This document shows, piece by piece, positions 35,358 through 43,190 of a DNA stretch of 64,000 bases (its first letter is position 1; each line of letters starts with the position of its first letter). The notes beneath the pieces are model-generated. The model saw only the letters and a list, made by a program, of their open reading frames with translations, did no database searches and was not told the origin of the DNA. The DNA comes from Luteimicrobium sp049844995 (GTDB lineage: Bacteria; Actinomycetota; Actinomycetes; Actinomycetales; Cellulomonadaceae): positions 558,001-622,000 of the forward strand of contig NZ_JBNCMC010000003.1 in NCBI RefSeq assembly GCF_049844995.1. The letters run 5' to 3'. Position numbers and translations under genes: made by a program.

Positions 35358-35407
35358 CCTGGGATCGTGACACGGCGAGGCCCGGGAATGCGGGACCCGT
35401 CCGGAAG

Positions 35408-35421
35408 GTTGTTGAGACAAC
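35408..35421. promoter_or_regulatory. Possible operator upstream of the VOC gene
   Basis: GTTGTTGAGACAAC has 5-bp inverted arms (GTTGT/ACAAC) around TGAG, in an AT-richer patch 21 nt before the VOC start. The TTGT...ACAA core and surrounding TTGAGACAACTAA recall MarR-type sites. No regulator gene is adjacent. Confidence 0.4.
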
Positions 35422-35441
35422 TAACCCCTCTGGAGGACGTC

Positions 35442-36407
35442 GTGCCCACCACCACCCCGACCACCGCGGACCTGCTGCCCGCCGCGACGTCGATGGCTGC
35501 CGTCACGCTGCTCGTGCGCGACCTCGACCTCATGACCCGGTACTACCGGGACGCCCTGTCCCTGGACGTGCTCGACGACGCCGCCGTGCCGGGGACGGTC
35601 GCCGCGCCCGAGGCGCTCGGCGCGGGGGGCGCCGGGGCCGCCCGGCGGGAGACCGTCGTCCTCGGACGCGGCGGGGTGCCGGTCGTCGTCCTGCGCCGCG
35701 AGCCCGAGCTGCCCGTCGCGCGCCGCGGCGAGGCGGGACTGTTCCACACGGCCGTGCTGTTCGACGACCCGCCCGCGCTCGCGCACGCCCTCGCGTCCGT
35801 CGCGCGCACCGCGCCCGGCACGTTCGTCGGGTCCGCCGACCACCTCGTCTCCGAGGCGTTCTACTTCACCGACCCCGAGGGCAACGGCGTCGAGCTGTAC
35901 CACGACCGGCCGCGCACCGACTGGGGCTGGGACACCCAGCCCGACGGCCTGCGGACCGTGCGGATGGACACCCTCCACCTCGACCCGAACGCGTTCCTCG
36001 AGCGGCACCTGGCGCGGACGACGCCGGCCGCTGCCGGCCCGCCCGCCGGGCTCGCCGGTGCCGTGGTCGGGCACGTGCACCTCAAGGTCGGCGACGTCGA
36101 CGCGGCCCGCGGCTTCTACGTCGGCACGCTCGGCTTCGAGGAGACGGCGCGCGTGCCCGGCGCCCTGTTCGTCTCGGCCGGCGGGTACCACCACCACCTC
36201 GCCGCCAACACGTGGCAGTCGCGCGGCGCGGGCCCGCGGGCGTCGGCGCTCGGCCTCGGCACGGTCGCGGTGCGGCTCCCGTCCGACGACGCCGTCACGG
36301 CGCTCGCCGACAGGCTCCGGCACGCGGGGGTCGCCACGCGCCACGACGGTGCGGCGCTGCGGTTCGAGGACCCGTGGAACAACGCGATCGAGGTCGCGTC
36401 GGCCTGA
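35442..36407 (+). CDS. VOC-family (glyoxalase/extradiol dioxygenase fold) protein, two-domain
   Basis: A 321-residue protein made of two vicinal-oxygen-chelate modules. The first (residues 12-170) has VTLLVRDLDLMTRYYRDALSL, GLFHTAVLF and FTDPEGNGVELYHDRP. The second (residues 205-320) has GHVHLKVGDVDAARGFYVGTLGF and EDPWNNAIEV. The metal-binding His/Glu residues are present in both halves. Relatives are described as CatE-like ring-cleaving dioxygenases or thiol-reactive quinone detoxifiers; the exact substrate is not determined. GTG at 35442 has GGAGG 5 nt upstream. Confidence 0.88.
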   Translation: MPTTTPTTADLLPAATSMAAVTLLVRDLDLMTRYYRDALSLDVLDDAAVPGTVAAPEALGAGGAGAARRETVVLGRGGVPVVVLRREPELPVARRGEAGLFHTAVLFDDPPALAHALASVARTAPGTFVGSADHLVSEAFYFTDPEGNGVELYHDRPRTDWGWDTQPDGLRTVRMDTLHLDPNAFLERHLARTTPAAAGPPAGLAGAVVGHVHLKVGDVDAARGFYVGTLGFEETARVPGALFVSAGGYHHHLAANTWQSRGAGPRASALGLGTVAVRLPSDDAVTALADRLRHAGVATRHDGAALRFEDPWNNAIEVASA

Positions 36408-36410
36408 GCC

Positions 36411-36818
36411 CTACGACGCCGGGACGCGCGGGGCCTTGACGACCAGGACCGGGACCGGTGCGTCGAGCAGGACGCGCTGGGTCGTGGTGCCGAGCAGGAA
36501 CGTCCCGACGTCGGGACGCTTGCGGGCTCCGAGCACGACGACCTCGGGGGAGACCTGGTCGACCGCGTCGAGGATCGCCTCGGCCGGGAGCACGTCGGGG
36601 TCGCGCCGCAGCACGGGCGCGTCGGCCAACGCGGCGGGGAGCTGCGCGCGCGCGTGGGCGAGCTCGTCGTCGGGGTCGACGCCCTCGGAGCGGTCGACGC
36701 CGGGGACGCTGAGCGTCAGCAGCGTGAGGCCGGTGCCGCGGCGTTCGGCCTCGCCGACCGCGACGCGCAGGGCCGCGTCGCCTTGCGGGGTCAGGTTGTA
36801 CGCGAGGAGCACCGTCAC
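36411..36818 (-). CDS. Universal stress protein
   Basis: A 135-residue UspA-domain protein: VLLAYNLTPQGDAALRVAVGEA at the N-terminus and VVLGARKRPDVGTFLLGTTTQRVLLDAPVPVLVVK at the C-terminus. The G-x2-G-x9-G(S/T) ATP-binding pattern is present in altered form (GARKRPDVGTFLLGTTTQR). GTG at 36818 was chosen. It converges with the VOC gene, 3 bp apart. A stress or nucleotide-sensing role is inferred from the family only. Confidence 0.9.
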   Translation of the reverse strand: MTVLLAYNLTPQGDAALRVAVGEAERRGTGLTLLTLSVPGVDRSEGVDPDDELAHARAQLPAALADAPVLRRDPDVLPAEAILDAVDQVSPEVVVLGARKRPDVGTFLLGTTTQRVLLDAPVPVLVVKAPRVPAS

Positions 36819-36866
36819 TGGCCCATTGTGACCCACGCGCGGGGGCCGCGGCAGCACGGGGCCGGC

Positions 36867-37589
36867 TCAGACTCCGGCGAGGGCGAGCCCCGGCGGCAGC
36901 AGCGGCGGGACGACCTCGTGCGCCAGCCGGGCGAGCTCGGCCGGCCGGTCCGCGCCCATCCGCTCGGCGGGCACGGTCACGCTCAGCGCCCCGACGGGCA
37001 CCCCGGCTCGCACCAGGGCGATCCCGACGCACGCGATGCCCGGCTCGTTCTCCTCCTGCTCGACGGCGTAGCCGAGCCGGCGCGCGCGGGCGACGGCGGC
37101 GTCGTCGGCGGGGGTGGCGTCGGGAGGCAGGTCGCCGCCGAGGGCCAGCAGGGCGCGCCCGAGCGCGGTGCGGGCGGCCGGGCGCCGCCGGCCGACGGCG
37201 GACCACACGCGCACCGGCCGCTCGGGCTCGACCTTGTCGAGGTAGAGCACGTCCGTCCCGACGAGCACCCCGAGGTGGACGAGCTCCTCGCCGGCCTCGC
37301 ACAGCGCCACGAGCGCCGGGTGCACGAGCGCGGGCAGGTGCTCGGCGGGGGCCCAGGTCGCGCCGAGCGCGAGCGCCGCGGCGCCGAGGCGGTAGGCCCC
37401 GTCGGGCGAGCGGTCGACGTAGCCGCGGTGCGCCAGGGCGGCGAGCGTCCGGTGCACCGACGACTTGTGCAGGTCGAGCGACTCGGCGAGGGGGCCGAGC
37501 GGTAGCCCGTCGGGGCCGGCGTCGGAGAGGGCCTCGAGCGCGCGGAGCGCCTTGTCGACCGCGGGCAGCGGGCTGTCCTGGGCTTCCAC
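36867..37589 (-). CDS. IclR-family regulator of the KDG pathway
   Basis: A 240-residue regulator with an N-terminal winged helix (AVDKALRALEALSD...SLDLHKSSVHRTLAALAHRGYV) and an IclR effector domain (ACVGIALVRAGVPVGALSVTVPAERM). GTG at 37589 was preferred because GGAGG lies 4 nt upstream; a GTG at 37637 would add 16 residues. It is divergent from the KDPG aldolase-KDG kinase operon with a palindrome between, so it likely controls those genes, with KDG or a related acid as ligand. This matches KdgR-type regulators in other bacteria. Confidence 0.9.
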   Translation of the reverse strand: MEAQDSPLPAVDKALRALEALSDAGPDGLPLGPLAESLDLHKSSVHRTLAALAHRGYVDRSPDGAYRLGAAALALGATWAPAEHLPALVHPALVALCEAGEELVHLGVLVGTDVLYLDKVEPERPVRVWSAVGRRRPAARTALGRALLALGGDLPPDATPADDAAVARARRLGYAVEQEENEPGIACVGIALVRAGVPVGALSVTVPAERMGADRPAELARLAHEVVPPLLPPGLALAGV

Positions 37590-37648
37590 GGGGCCTCCGG
37601 TGTAGGGTGCGATCCGCAACGCGGAACGCGCGTTCACTATGACGAAAC

Positions 37649-37666
37649 GCTATCACGAGCGATAGC
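37649..37666. promoter_or_regulatory. Predicted IclR operator
   Basis: GCTATCACGAGCGATAGC has perfect 6-bp arms (GCTATC/GATAGC) and lies between the divergent regulator and aldolase genes, 20 nt before the aldolase ATG. Confidence 0.55.
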
Positions 37667-37686
37667 CCGGCAGGACGGAGCCGTCC

Positions 37687-38382
37687 ATGACCACCACCCC
37701 CGGCGCACCCCCCGCGCCCGACCACCTCGCCGCCGCCCAGGACTTCGTCCTCGACGCCGTCGGCATTACCCGGGTCGTCCCGGTCGTCGTCGTCGACGGC
37801 CCCGACGACGGCGTCGCCGTCACCCGCGCGCTCGTCGCCGGCGGGCTCCCCGTCGCCGAGATCACCTTCCGCACCGCCGGCGCGCGCGACGCCGTCGCCG
37901 CCGTCGCCGACCAGCTCCCCGACGTCCTCGTCGGCGCGGGCACCGTGGTGAACGTCCGCCAGGTCGACGACGCGGTGGCCGCCGGGGCGCGGTTCCTCGT
38001 CTCGCCCGGGCTCTCGCGCGCCGTCGTCGAGCGCGCCCACGAGCACGGGATCCCCATCGTGCCCGGCGTCGCCACACCGACCGACGTCATCGCCGCGCTC
38101 GACCTCGGGCTCGACGTCGTCAAGCTGTTCCCCGCGGGGGTCCTCGGCGGCGTCGCCGCCGTGAAGGCCCTCGCCGCGCCCTTCCCGGGCGTCCGGTTCG
38201 TGCCCACCGGCGGGATCTCCGCCGCCAGCGCCCCCGACTACCTCGCGCAGCCGTCCGTCCTCGCCGTCGGCGGCTCGTGGATGGTCGACAAGGCCCTCGT
38301 CGCCGCCGGCGACTGGGACGAGATCACCCGCCGCACCGCCGAGGCCGTCGCCCTCGCCCAGCCCACCGGAGGAGACCGATGA
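37687..38382 (+). CDS. eda: 2-dehydro-3-deoxy-phosphogluconate (KDPG) aldolase
   Basis: A 231-residue class I aldolase. The Schiff-base lysine is Lys146 in DVVKLFPAGVLGG, with the catalytic Glu in PVAEITFRTAGA and the TGGIS phosphate-binding strand. It splits KDPG into pyruvate and glyceraldehyde 3-phosphate. The following gene encodes the kinase that makes KDPG from KDG, and the stop overlaps its start (ATGA). No dehydratase is nearby, so the pair probably finishes uronic acid or galactonate-type catabolism started elsewhere. Confidence 0.93.
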   Translation: MTTTPGAPPAPDHLAAAQDFVLDAVGITRVVPVVVVDGPDDGVAVTRALVAGGLPVAEITFRTAGARDAVAAVADQLPDVLVGAGTVVNVRQVDDAVAAGARFLVSPGLSRAVVERAHEHGIPIVPGVATPTDVIAALDLGLDVVKLFPAGVLGGVAAVKALAAPFPGVRFVPTGGISAASAPDYLAQPSVLAVGGSWMVDKALVAAGDWDEITRRTAEAVALAQPTGGDR

Positions 38383-39479
38383 CCGCCCTCGACGTCCGCC
38401 CCGCCGCCGACTGCCGCTACGACGTCGTCGCCCTCGGGGAGGTCATGCTCCGCCTCGACCCCGGCGAGCGCCGCGTGCGCACCGCCCGGCGGTTCGACGC
38501 CTGGGAGGGCGGCGGCGAGTACAACGTCGCGCGCGGCCTGCGCCGCTGCTTCGGGCTCCGCGGCGCCGTCGTCACGGCGCTCGCGGACAACGAGGTCGGG
38601 CGCCTCGTCGAGGACCTCATGCTCACCGGCGGGCTCGACACCTCCTGGGTGAGGTGGCTGCCCTACGACGGCATCGGCCGCACCGTCCGCAACGGCCTCA
38701 ACTTCACCGAGCGCGGCTACGGCGTGCGCGGCGCCGTCGGCGTCTCCGACCGCGGGCACACGGCGATCGCCGCCATGCAGCCCGGCGACGTCGACTGGGA
38801 CGCCCTCTTCTCCCAGGGCGTGCGCTGGTTCCACACCGGCGGGATCTTCGCGGCCCTGTCCGAGTCCACCGCCGACGTCGCGGAGGCCGCCATGGCCGCC
38901 GCGCGCCGGCACGGGACGATCGTCTCCTACGACCTCAACTTCCGGCCCTCCCTGTGGGCCGGCATCGGCGGGCCCGAGAAGGCGCAGGAGGTCAACACCC
39001 GCCTCGCCCGGCACGTCGACGTCATGATCGGCAACGAGGAGGACTTCACCGCGTCCCTCGGGCTCGAGGTCGAGGGCGTCGACGAGAACCTGACCGACCT
39101 CGACACGGGTGCGTTCCGCGCCATGATCGGGCGCGCCGCCGAGGCGTACCCGAACTTCCAGGTCATCGCCACCACCCTGCGCGGCGTCCGGAGCGCCACC
39201 CGCAACGACTGGGGCGCCATCGCCTGGTCCCGGCGCGAGGGCTTCGCCGAGGCCACCCACCGCCCCGACCTCGAGATCCTCGACCGCGTCGGCGGCGGCG
39301 ACTCCTTCGCCTCCGGGCTCGCCTACGCGCTCATGGAGCTCGGCTCCGTCGCCGACGCCGTCGAGTACGGCGCCGCGCACGGCGCCCTCGCCATGACGAC
39401 GCCGGGGGACACCTCCATGGCGACGCTCGCCGAGGTCAAGCGGCTCGTCGGGGGTGGGGGCGCGCGGGTGGTGCGCTGA
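38379..39479 (+). CDS. kdgK: PfkB-family sugar kinase, probable 2-keto-3-deoxygluconate kinase
   Basis: A 366-residue ribokinase-fold enzyme. GEVMLRLDPGERRV opens the fold, GGGEYNVARGL is the sugar-binding site, SYDLNFRPSLW is a KDG kinase-like strand, and DRVGGGDSFASGL holds the catalytic Asp and anion hole. It phosphorylates KDG to KDPG for the overlapping aldolase gene. It is longer than most KDG kinases by a segment around residues 225-250 (EVEGVDENLTDLDTGAF). CGGAGGAG precedes the ATG. Confidence 0.88.
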   Translation: MTALDVRPAADCRYDVVALGEVMLRLDPGERRVRTARRFDAWEGGGEYNVARGLRRCFGLRGAVVTALADNEVGRLVEDLMLTGGLDTSWVRWLPYDGIGRTVRNGLNFTERGYGVRGAVGVSDRGHTAIAAMQPGDVDWDALFSQGVRWFHTGGIFAALSESTADVAEAAMAAARRHGTIVSYDLNFRPSLWAGIGGPEKAQEVNTRLARHVDVMIGNEEDFTASLGLEVEGVDENLTDLDTGAFRAMIGRAAEAYPNFQVIATTLRGVRSATRNDWGAIAWSRREGFAEATHRPDLEILDRVGGGDSFASGLAYALMELGSVADAVEYGAAHGALAMTTPGDTSMATLAEVKRLVGGGGARVVR

Positions 39480-39527
39480 TCGTCGACTCGCCCCGCTCCG
39501 TCCAGGTCGGGTTCGGGCCGGGACGAC

Positions 39528-39610
39528 GGGGTGTGCGCGCGGTCTTCCATCCGCCTCGCTCGTCCCTCGCTCGGCTCCCGCCAGGCCCGCCACGACCGCG
39601 CGCACACCCC
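39528..39610. repeat. Dispersed hairpin element, copy 2
   Basis: A perfect 17-nt inverted repeat, GGGGTGTGCGCGCGGTC (39528-39544) with 39594-39610, around a 49-nt loop. The loop matches that of copy 1 (18839-18925) at most positions, including TTCCATCCG at the left and CTCCCGCCAGGCCC at the right. The stems have diverged together (GTGTGGCACGCG there, GTGTGCGCGCG here). Confidence 0.88.
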
Positions 39611-39774
39611 GCCCTCCCGGCCCTCGTGCACCGTGCGGCTCGGCCTGTGCGTGCGTTCGGTGCACCGCCCGCGTGGGTCCGGCCCCGACGAGGTGCTTCC
39701 CCTCGCTCGCTGGGACTGACCGGTGGCGGGTCGCCTCGGGTCGCGACCGACCGTGCGTCGAGCACAGGCTGCCT

Positions 39775-39842
39775 GCCCGCCGAGCACGGGCTCCGCGACC
39801 GTCTAGCCGAGCTGAGGGTCGCGGAGCCCGTGCTCGGCGGGC
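39775..39842. repeat. Long hairpin 1, perfect 26-bp stem
   Basis: 39775-39800 is exactly complementary to 39817-39842, with a 16-nt loop. The arm includes CGAGCACGGGCTCCGCGACC, a sequence shared in part with long hairpin 3 (40108-40149). Confidence 0.92.
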
Positions 39843-39942
39843 CAGGTGCCCGTGTTCGCGGGTCGCCTCGACCACGGCGGGAGCCGTCATTCCCGACGAC
39901 GGCGCCACCGGTCCGCGGCGCGGACGGCGGACGCCCGGGGCG

Positions 39943-40019
39943 TCGTCGAGCAAGCGGGTTTCCCGCCGAGCAAGCGCGTCTGAGGCTCTTGCTCGGTCGG
40001 AAGCCCGCTTGATCGGCGG
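39943..40019. repeat. Long hairpin 2
   Basis: CAAGCGGGTTT (39951-39961) pairs with 40001-40011 with one wobble, and CCGAGCAAG (39966-39974) pairs with 39988-39996. Weaker pairs extend to 39943/40019. Same frame of GTCGAGCA...GCCGAGCA as hairpin 1, but both arms have changed in a matching way (GAGCAAG/CTTGCTC in place of GAGCACG/CGTGCTC). Confidence 0.85.
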
Positions 40020-40107
40020 GGGCGAAGCGCGGAGCTCGAGCGTTCTCGCCGAGACCGTGGGTGCCGGCCGGCCGTCGTCGAGCACGGGCTATGTGCCCGA
40101 CGACCAG

Positions 40108-40149
40108 GGGCTCCGCGACCGTCAGCTCGACCTGACGGTCGCGGAGCCC
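40108..40149. repeat. Long hairpin 3, perfect 18-bp stem
   Basis: GGGCTCCGCGACCGTCAG (40108-40125) pairs exactly with 40132-40149 around a 6-nt loop. It repeats the GGGCTCCGCGACC core of hairpin 1. It ends 69 nt before the DtxR-type box of efeU. Confidence 0.92.
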
Positions 40150-40217
40150 GTGTTCGGCAAAGGGCGGTGACGCGGGTCACGCCTCATTTCCGCGACGGGG
40201 GTGTTGCGTAAAACCGG

Positions 40218-40236
40218 TCAGGTGAGGCTACGCTTA
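40218..40236. promoter_or_regulatory. DtxR/IdeR-type iron box upstream of efeUOB
   Basis: TCAGGTGAGGCTACGCTTA matches 14 of 19 positions of the classical DtxR/IdeR consensus TTAGGTTAGGCTAACCTAA. It lies 60 nt before the efeU GTG. Iron-replete repression of the operon is the expected outcome. Confidence 0.75.
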
Positions 40237-40296
40237 CCCCGCGAGCCCAGCACCCGCCGGGACGCGCCTCCACCGTCCGCCTGAACCGGGGTCACC

Positions 40297-41934
40297 GTGC
40301 TCGCAACGTTCGTCATCGGCCTGCGTGAAGGCCTCGAGGCCGCGCTCGTCGTCGGCATCCTGGCGGCCTTCCTCAAGCGCAACGGCGCGTCCATGCGCCC
40401 CCTGTGGTGGGGCATCGGGGCAGCGGTCCTGCTGTCGGTCGGGGTCGGCGTCACGCTCGAGGTCGTGTCGACGAGCCTGCCGCAACGTGCGCAGGAGGGC
40501 ATGGAGACGGTCATCTCGGCTGTCGCGGTCGTCTTCGTGACGACCATGATCGTGTGGATGAGCGCGCACGCGCGCGGGCTCAAGAAGGAGCTCGAGGCGA
40601 GCGCCGGCGCCGCGCTCAAGGACGGCACCGCCTGGGCGGTGGCCGGGATGGCCTTCCTCGCGATCGTCAAGGAGGGCTTCGAGACGTCGGTCTTCCTGCT
40701 GGCGACGTTCCAGGCGTCGACGAGCACCACGGCCGCGGTCGTGGGCGCCGCGCTCGGGATCGTGGTGTCCGCCGGGCTGGGCGTGGGGCTGTACCAAGGC
40801 GGCATCCGGTTCAACATCGGCAGGTTCTTCCAGGTCACGGGCGTGTTCCTCGTGTTCGTCGCGGCGGGCCTCGTCGTCACGACGCTCCGGACGGCGCACG
40901 AGGCCGGATGGCTCACGGTCGGCCAGGGCCGCACGGTCGACCTGACGTGGCTCGCGCCCGCCGGCTCGGTGCAGGCGGCGCTGCTGACCGGCGTCCTCGG
41001 CATCCCGACGGAGCCGCGCGTCGTCGAGGTCGTGGCCTGGTTCGCCTACCTGGTGCCGATGCTCGCGTTCGTGCTGTGGCCCGCGAAGCGCCGGCTCAAG
41101 GGCGCCGCCGCGATGCGGTTCGAGCTGGGGCTCGCGGGCGGCCTCGCCGCCGCGGCCCTCGCGCTCGCGCTGCTCGTCCCGGCCGTCGGCCCGTACCCGG
41201 GCGGCGCGAACGTGCCCGTCGTCGCCTCGGCGGACGACCCGACGCCCGTCGGCGTGGCCGGCATCGGCACGGACGGCCGCGCCGTCGGCGCCCTCGACCG
41301 GCAGGGACGCATCATGGGCACGGCGGGATTCGGAGACGCGCAGGGCGCCGCCACCACCGTGGACGGCGTCGCCGCGACCGAGAAGCAGGTCACCGAGGAC
41401 CTCCCGACGACGGACCTCCCCACGACCGTGACGCTGGCCCAGCTCACCGAGTACGGCGGCGGCCGTGTCCCGGTCGGGATCGACCCGACGACGGCGCCCG
41501 GCCCGTACACGGCGAGCTGGAAGCAGACCCAGGCGTTCGACGTCGTCGAGACCGGGAACCACGTGCTGCTCCGCGCGACCCAGACCACGCGGACCGTCCT
41601 GACCGTCACGGGCGGCGGCCTCGCCGCGAGCCGGACCGTCACGGTGGCGCCCGCCGCGGCCGGCATCACGGACTGGACCGTCGCCCCCGACCAGGTGGCC
41701 GCCACCGCCGCCGCCGTCGTCGCCCGCGACCGGGCCGCGCACGAGCGGGCCCTGTGGCGCGTCTACCTCCCGATCGTCCTCGCCGTCGCGGCCGCGGCCC
41801 TCGCCGCCGCCGGGCTGCGCAGGCGCCGCGCGCTCGCCCGCGCGGCCGACCCCGCTGCCTCGTCGGCGGCACCCTCGCTCGCCCCCGCCCCGTCCCAGGC
41901 GCCCGACGCGGCCCTTCGCGTCCAGAACACGTAG
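40297..41934 (+). CDS. efeU: EfeU-type iron permease (FTR1 family)
   Basis: A 545-residue membrane protein. Two REGLE-type motifs mark the iron pathway: REGLE at residues 10-14 and KEGFE at 125-129. Seven helices fill residues 1-285. Beyond the usual EfeU length there is an extracytoplasmic region (residues 300-480) rich in Thr/Ala and a last helix (VYLPIVLAVAAAALAAAGL) with a cytoplasmic tail. This extended form is seen in actinobacteria. It is the first gene of a complete efeUOB set. GTG start at 40297. Confidence 0.92.
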   Translation: MLATFVIGLREGLEAALVVGILAAFLKRNGASMRPLWWGIGAAVLLSVGVGVTLEVVSTSLPQRAQEGMETVISAVAVVFVTTMIVWMSAHARGLKKELEASAGAALKDGTAWAVAGMAFLAIVKEGFETSVFLLATFQASTSTTAAVVGAALGIVVSAGLGVGLYQGGIRFNIGRFFQVTGVFLVFVAAGLVVTTLRTAHEAGWLTVGQGRTVDLTWLAPAGSVQAALLTGVLGIPTEPRVVEVVAWFAYLVPMLAFVLWPAKRRLKGAAAMRFELGLAGGLAAAALALALLVPAVGPYPGGANVPVVASADDPTPVGVAGIGTDGRAVGALDRQGRIMGTAGFGDAQGAATTVDGVAATEKQVTEDLPTTDLPTTVTLAQLTEYGGGRVPVGIDPTTAPGPYTASWKQTQAFDVVETGNHVLLRATQTTRTVLTVTGGGLAASRTVTVAPAAAGITDWTVAPDQVAATAAAVVARDRAAHERALWRVYLPIVLAVAAAALAAAGLRRRRALARAADPAASSAAPSLAPAPSQAPDAALRVQNT

Positions 41935-41945
41935 GAGCAACGACC

Positions 41946-43190
41946 ATGCAGTCCCACCTCACCCGCCGCCCGCGCACGGTGCGCGTCGCGGCCGGCCTGG
42001 CCGGGCTCGCCGGCGCCGTGGCCCTCGTCGCGTCCGGGTGCTCGGGCGACGGCGACGCCTCGGCCAAGCCCGACGCGACGTCGTCGGGCGGCGCAGCGAA
42101 GGTCGACGTGACCCTCACCGCCGCGAGCGGCTCCGACGCGTGCGAGCTCTCGGCGGACTCCGTCCCGGCCGGCCCCGTGACGTTCACGGTCACCAACAAG
42201 GACTCCGCGGCGATCACGGAGTTCGAGATCCTCTCGGGCGACCGGATCGTGGGCGAGAAGGAGAATCTCGCGCCCGGCCTCGCGCCGGTGACCTTCACGG
42301 TCACGCTCGGCGGCGGCACGTACCAGGCGTACTGCCCCGGTGCGCAGACCGACACCGTGGACCTCACGGTCACGGGCGAGGCCGCGACGCCGACCGGCGG
42401 CGTCCAGGACGTCCTCGCCCAGGGCACGACGACCTACGGCGCGTACGTCGACAGCCAGGTCGCGGACATGGTGACGGCGATCAAGGCGCTGCAGGCCGCG
42501 GTCGACGCGGGAGACGTCGCCGCCGCGCAGAAGGCGTACGCGGCCGCGCGGCCGTTCTACGAGAAGGTCGAGTCCGACGTCGCGGGCTTCGTGCTGCCCG
42601 GCAGCGACCCGACGGACAACACCGGCAACCTCGACTACCTCGTGGACATGCGTGCGTCGAACCTCGACCCGGCGGTCGGCTGGCACGGCTTCCACGCCGT
42701 CGAGCGCGACCTGTTCGAGAAGAAGGCGATCTCCGCGGACACCGAGAAGCTGGCAGCGGAGCTCACCGCGAACGTCACCAAGCTGTCCGACCTCGCGAGC
42801 GGGCTGACGTACAAGCCCGAGGACCTCGCCAACGGTGCGGCGGGGCTGCTGGAGGAGGTCCAGGCCAACAAGATCAAGGGCGAGGAGGAGAAGTACTCCC
42901 ACCTCGACCTCGTGGACTTCGCGGCGAACGTCGAGGGCGCCGAGCAGGCGTTCGCGAACCTCGAGCCCGGGCTCGAGACGATCGACCCGGACCTCACGAA
43001 GCAGGTGACCACGCAGTTCGACGCCGTGAAGCAGACGCTCACGGCCTACGAGGACCCCTCCGCGCTCGGTGGGTACAAGGCGTGGACGCCGGAGCTGCGC
43101 AGGGCCGACGCCGCGAAGCTCTCGCAGGCCGTCCAGGCCCTCCAGGAGCCGCTGTCCCGCATCGCGGAGAAGGTCGCGACCGCCCAGTGA
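41946..43190 (+). CDS. efeO: EfeO: iron-uptake lipoprotein with cupredoxin and M75 domains
   Basis: A 414-residue exported protein. The signal peptide ends at the lipobox-like VASGC (Cys33). Residues 50-145 form the cupredoxin-like domain (FTVTNKDSAAITEFEILSGDRIVGEKENLAPG...GTYQAYCPG). Residues 155-410 are the M75/imelysin domain with the GWHGFHAVERDLF motif (HxxE), the likely metal site. It binds iron and passes it to EfeU. It begins 11 bp after efeU and overlaps efeB (GTGA). Confidence 0.94.
   Translation: MQSHLTRRPRTVRVAAGLAGLAGAVALVASGCSGDGDASAKPDATSSGGAAKVDVTLTAASGSDACELSADSVPAGPVTFTVTNKDSAAITEFEILSGDRIVGEKENLAPGLAPVTFTVTLGGGTYQAYCPGAQTDTVDLTVTGEAATPTGGVQDVLAQGTTTYGAYVDSQVADMVTAIKALQAAVDAGDVAAAQKAYAAARPFYEKVESDVAGFVLPGSDPTDNTGNLDYLVDMRASNLDPAVGWHGFHAVERDLFEKKAISADTEKLAAELTANVTKLSDLASGLTYKPEDLANGAAGLLEEVQANKIKGEEEKYSHLDLVDFAANVEGAEQAFANLEPGLETIDPDLTKQVTTQFDAVKQTLTAYEDPSALGGYKAWTPELRRADAAKLSQAVQALQEPLSRIAEKVATAQ

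Larger units (their letters stand above)
39480..40296. other. 817-bp gene-free spacer rich in hairpins
   Basis: No ORF here has family similarity or convincing codon bias. The stretch instead holds copy 2 of the dispersed hairpin element (39528-39610), three long related hairpins (39775-39842, 39943-40019, 40108-40149) and the DtxR-type box before efeU (40218-40236). It is about three times the next longest spacer outside 18777-19193. Its right 80 bp form the efeU promoter region. Confidence 0.85.

Noticed and set aside
39480..40296. CRISPR array in the repeat-rich spacer
   Set aside because: Repeats are long hairpins of unequal sequence and spacing, with no regular direct repeats, spacers or cas genes.
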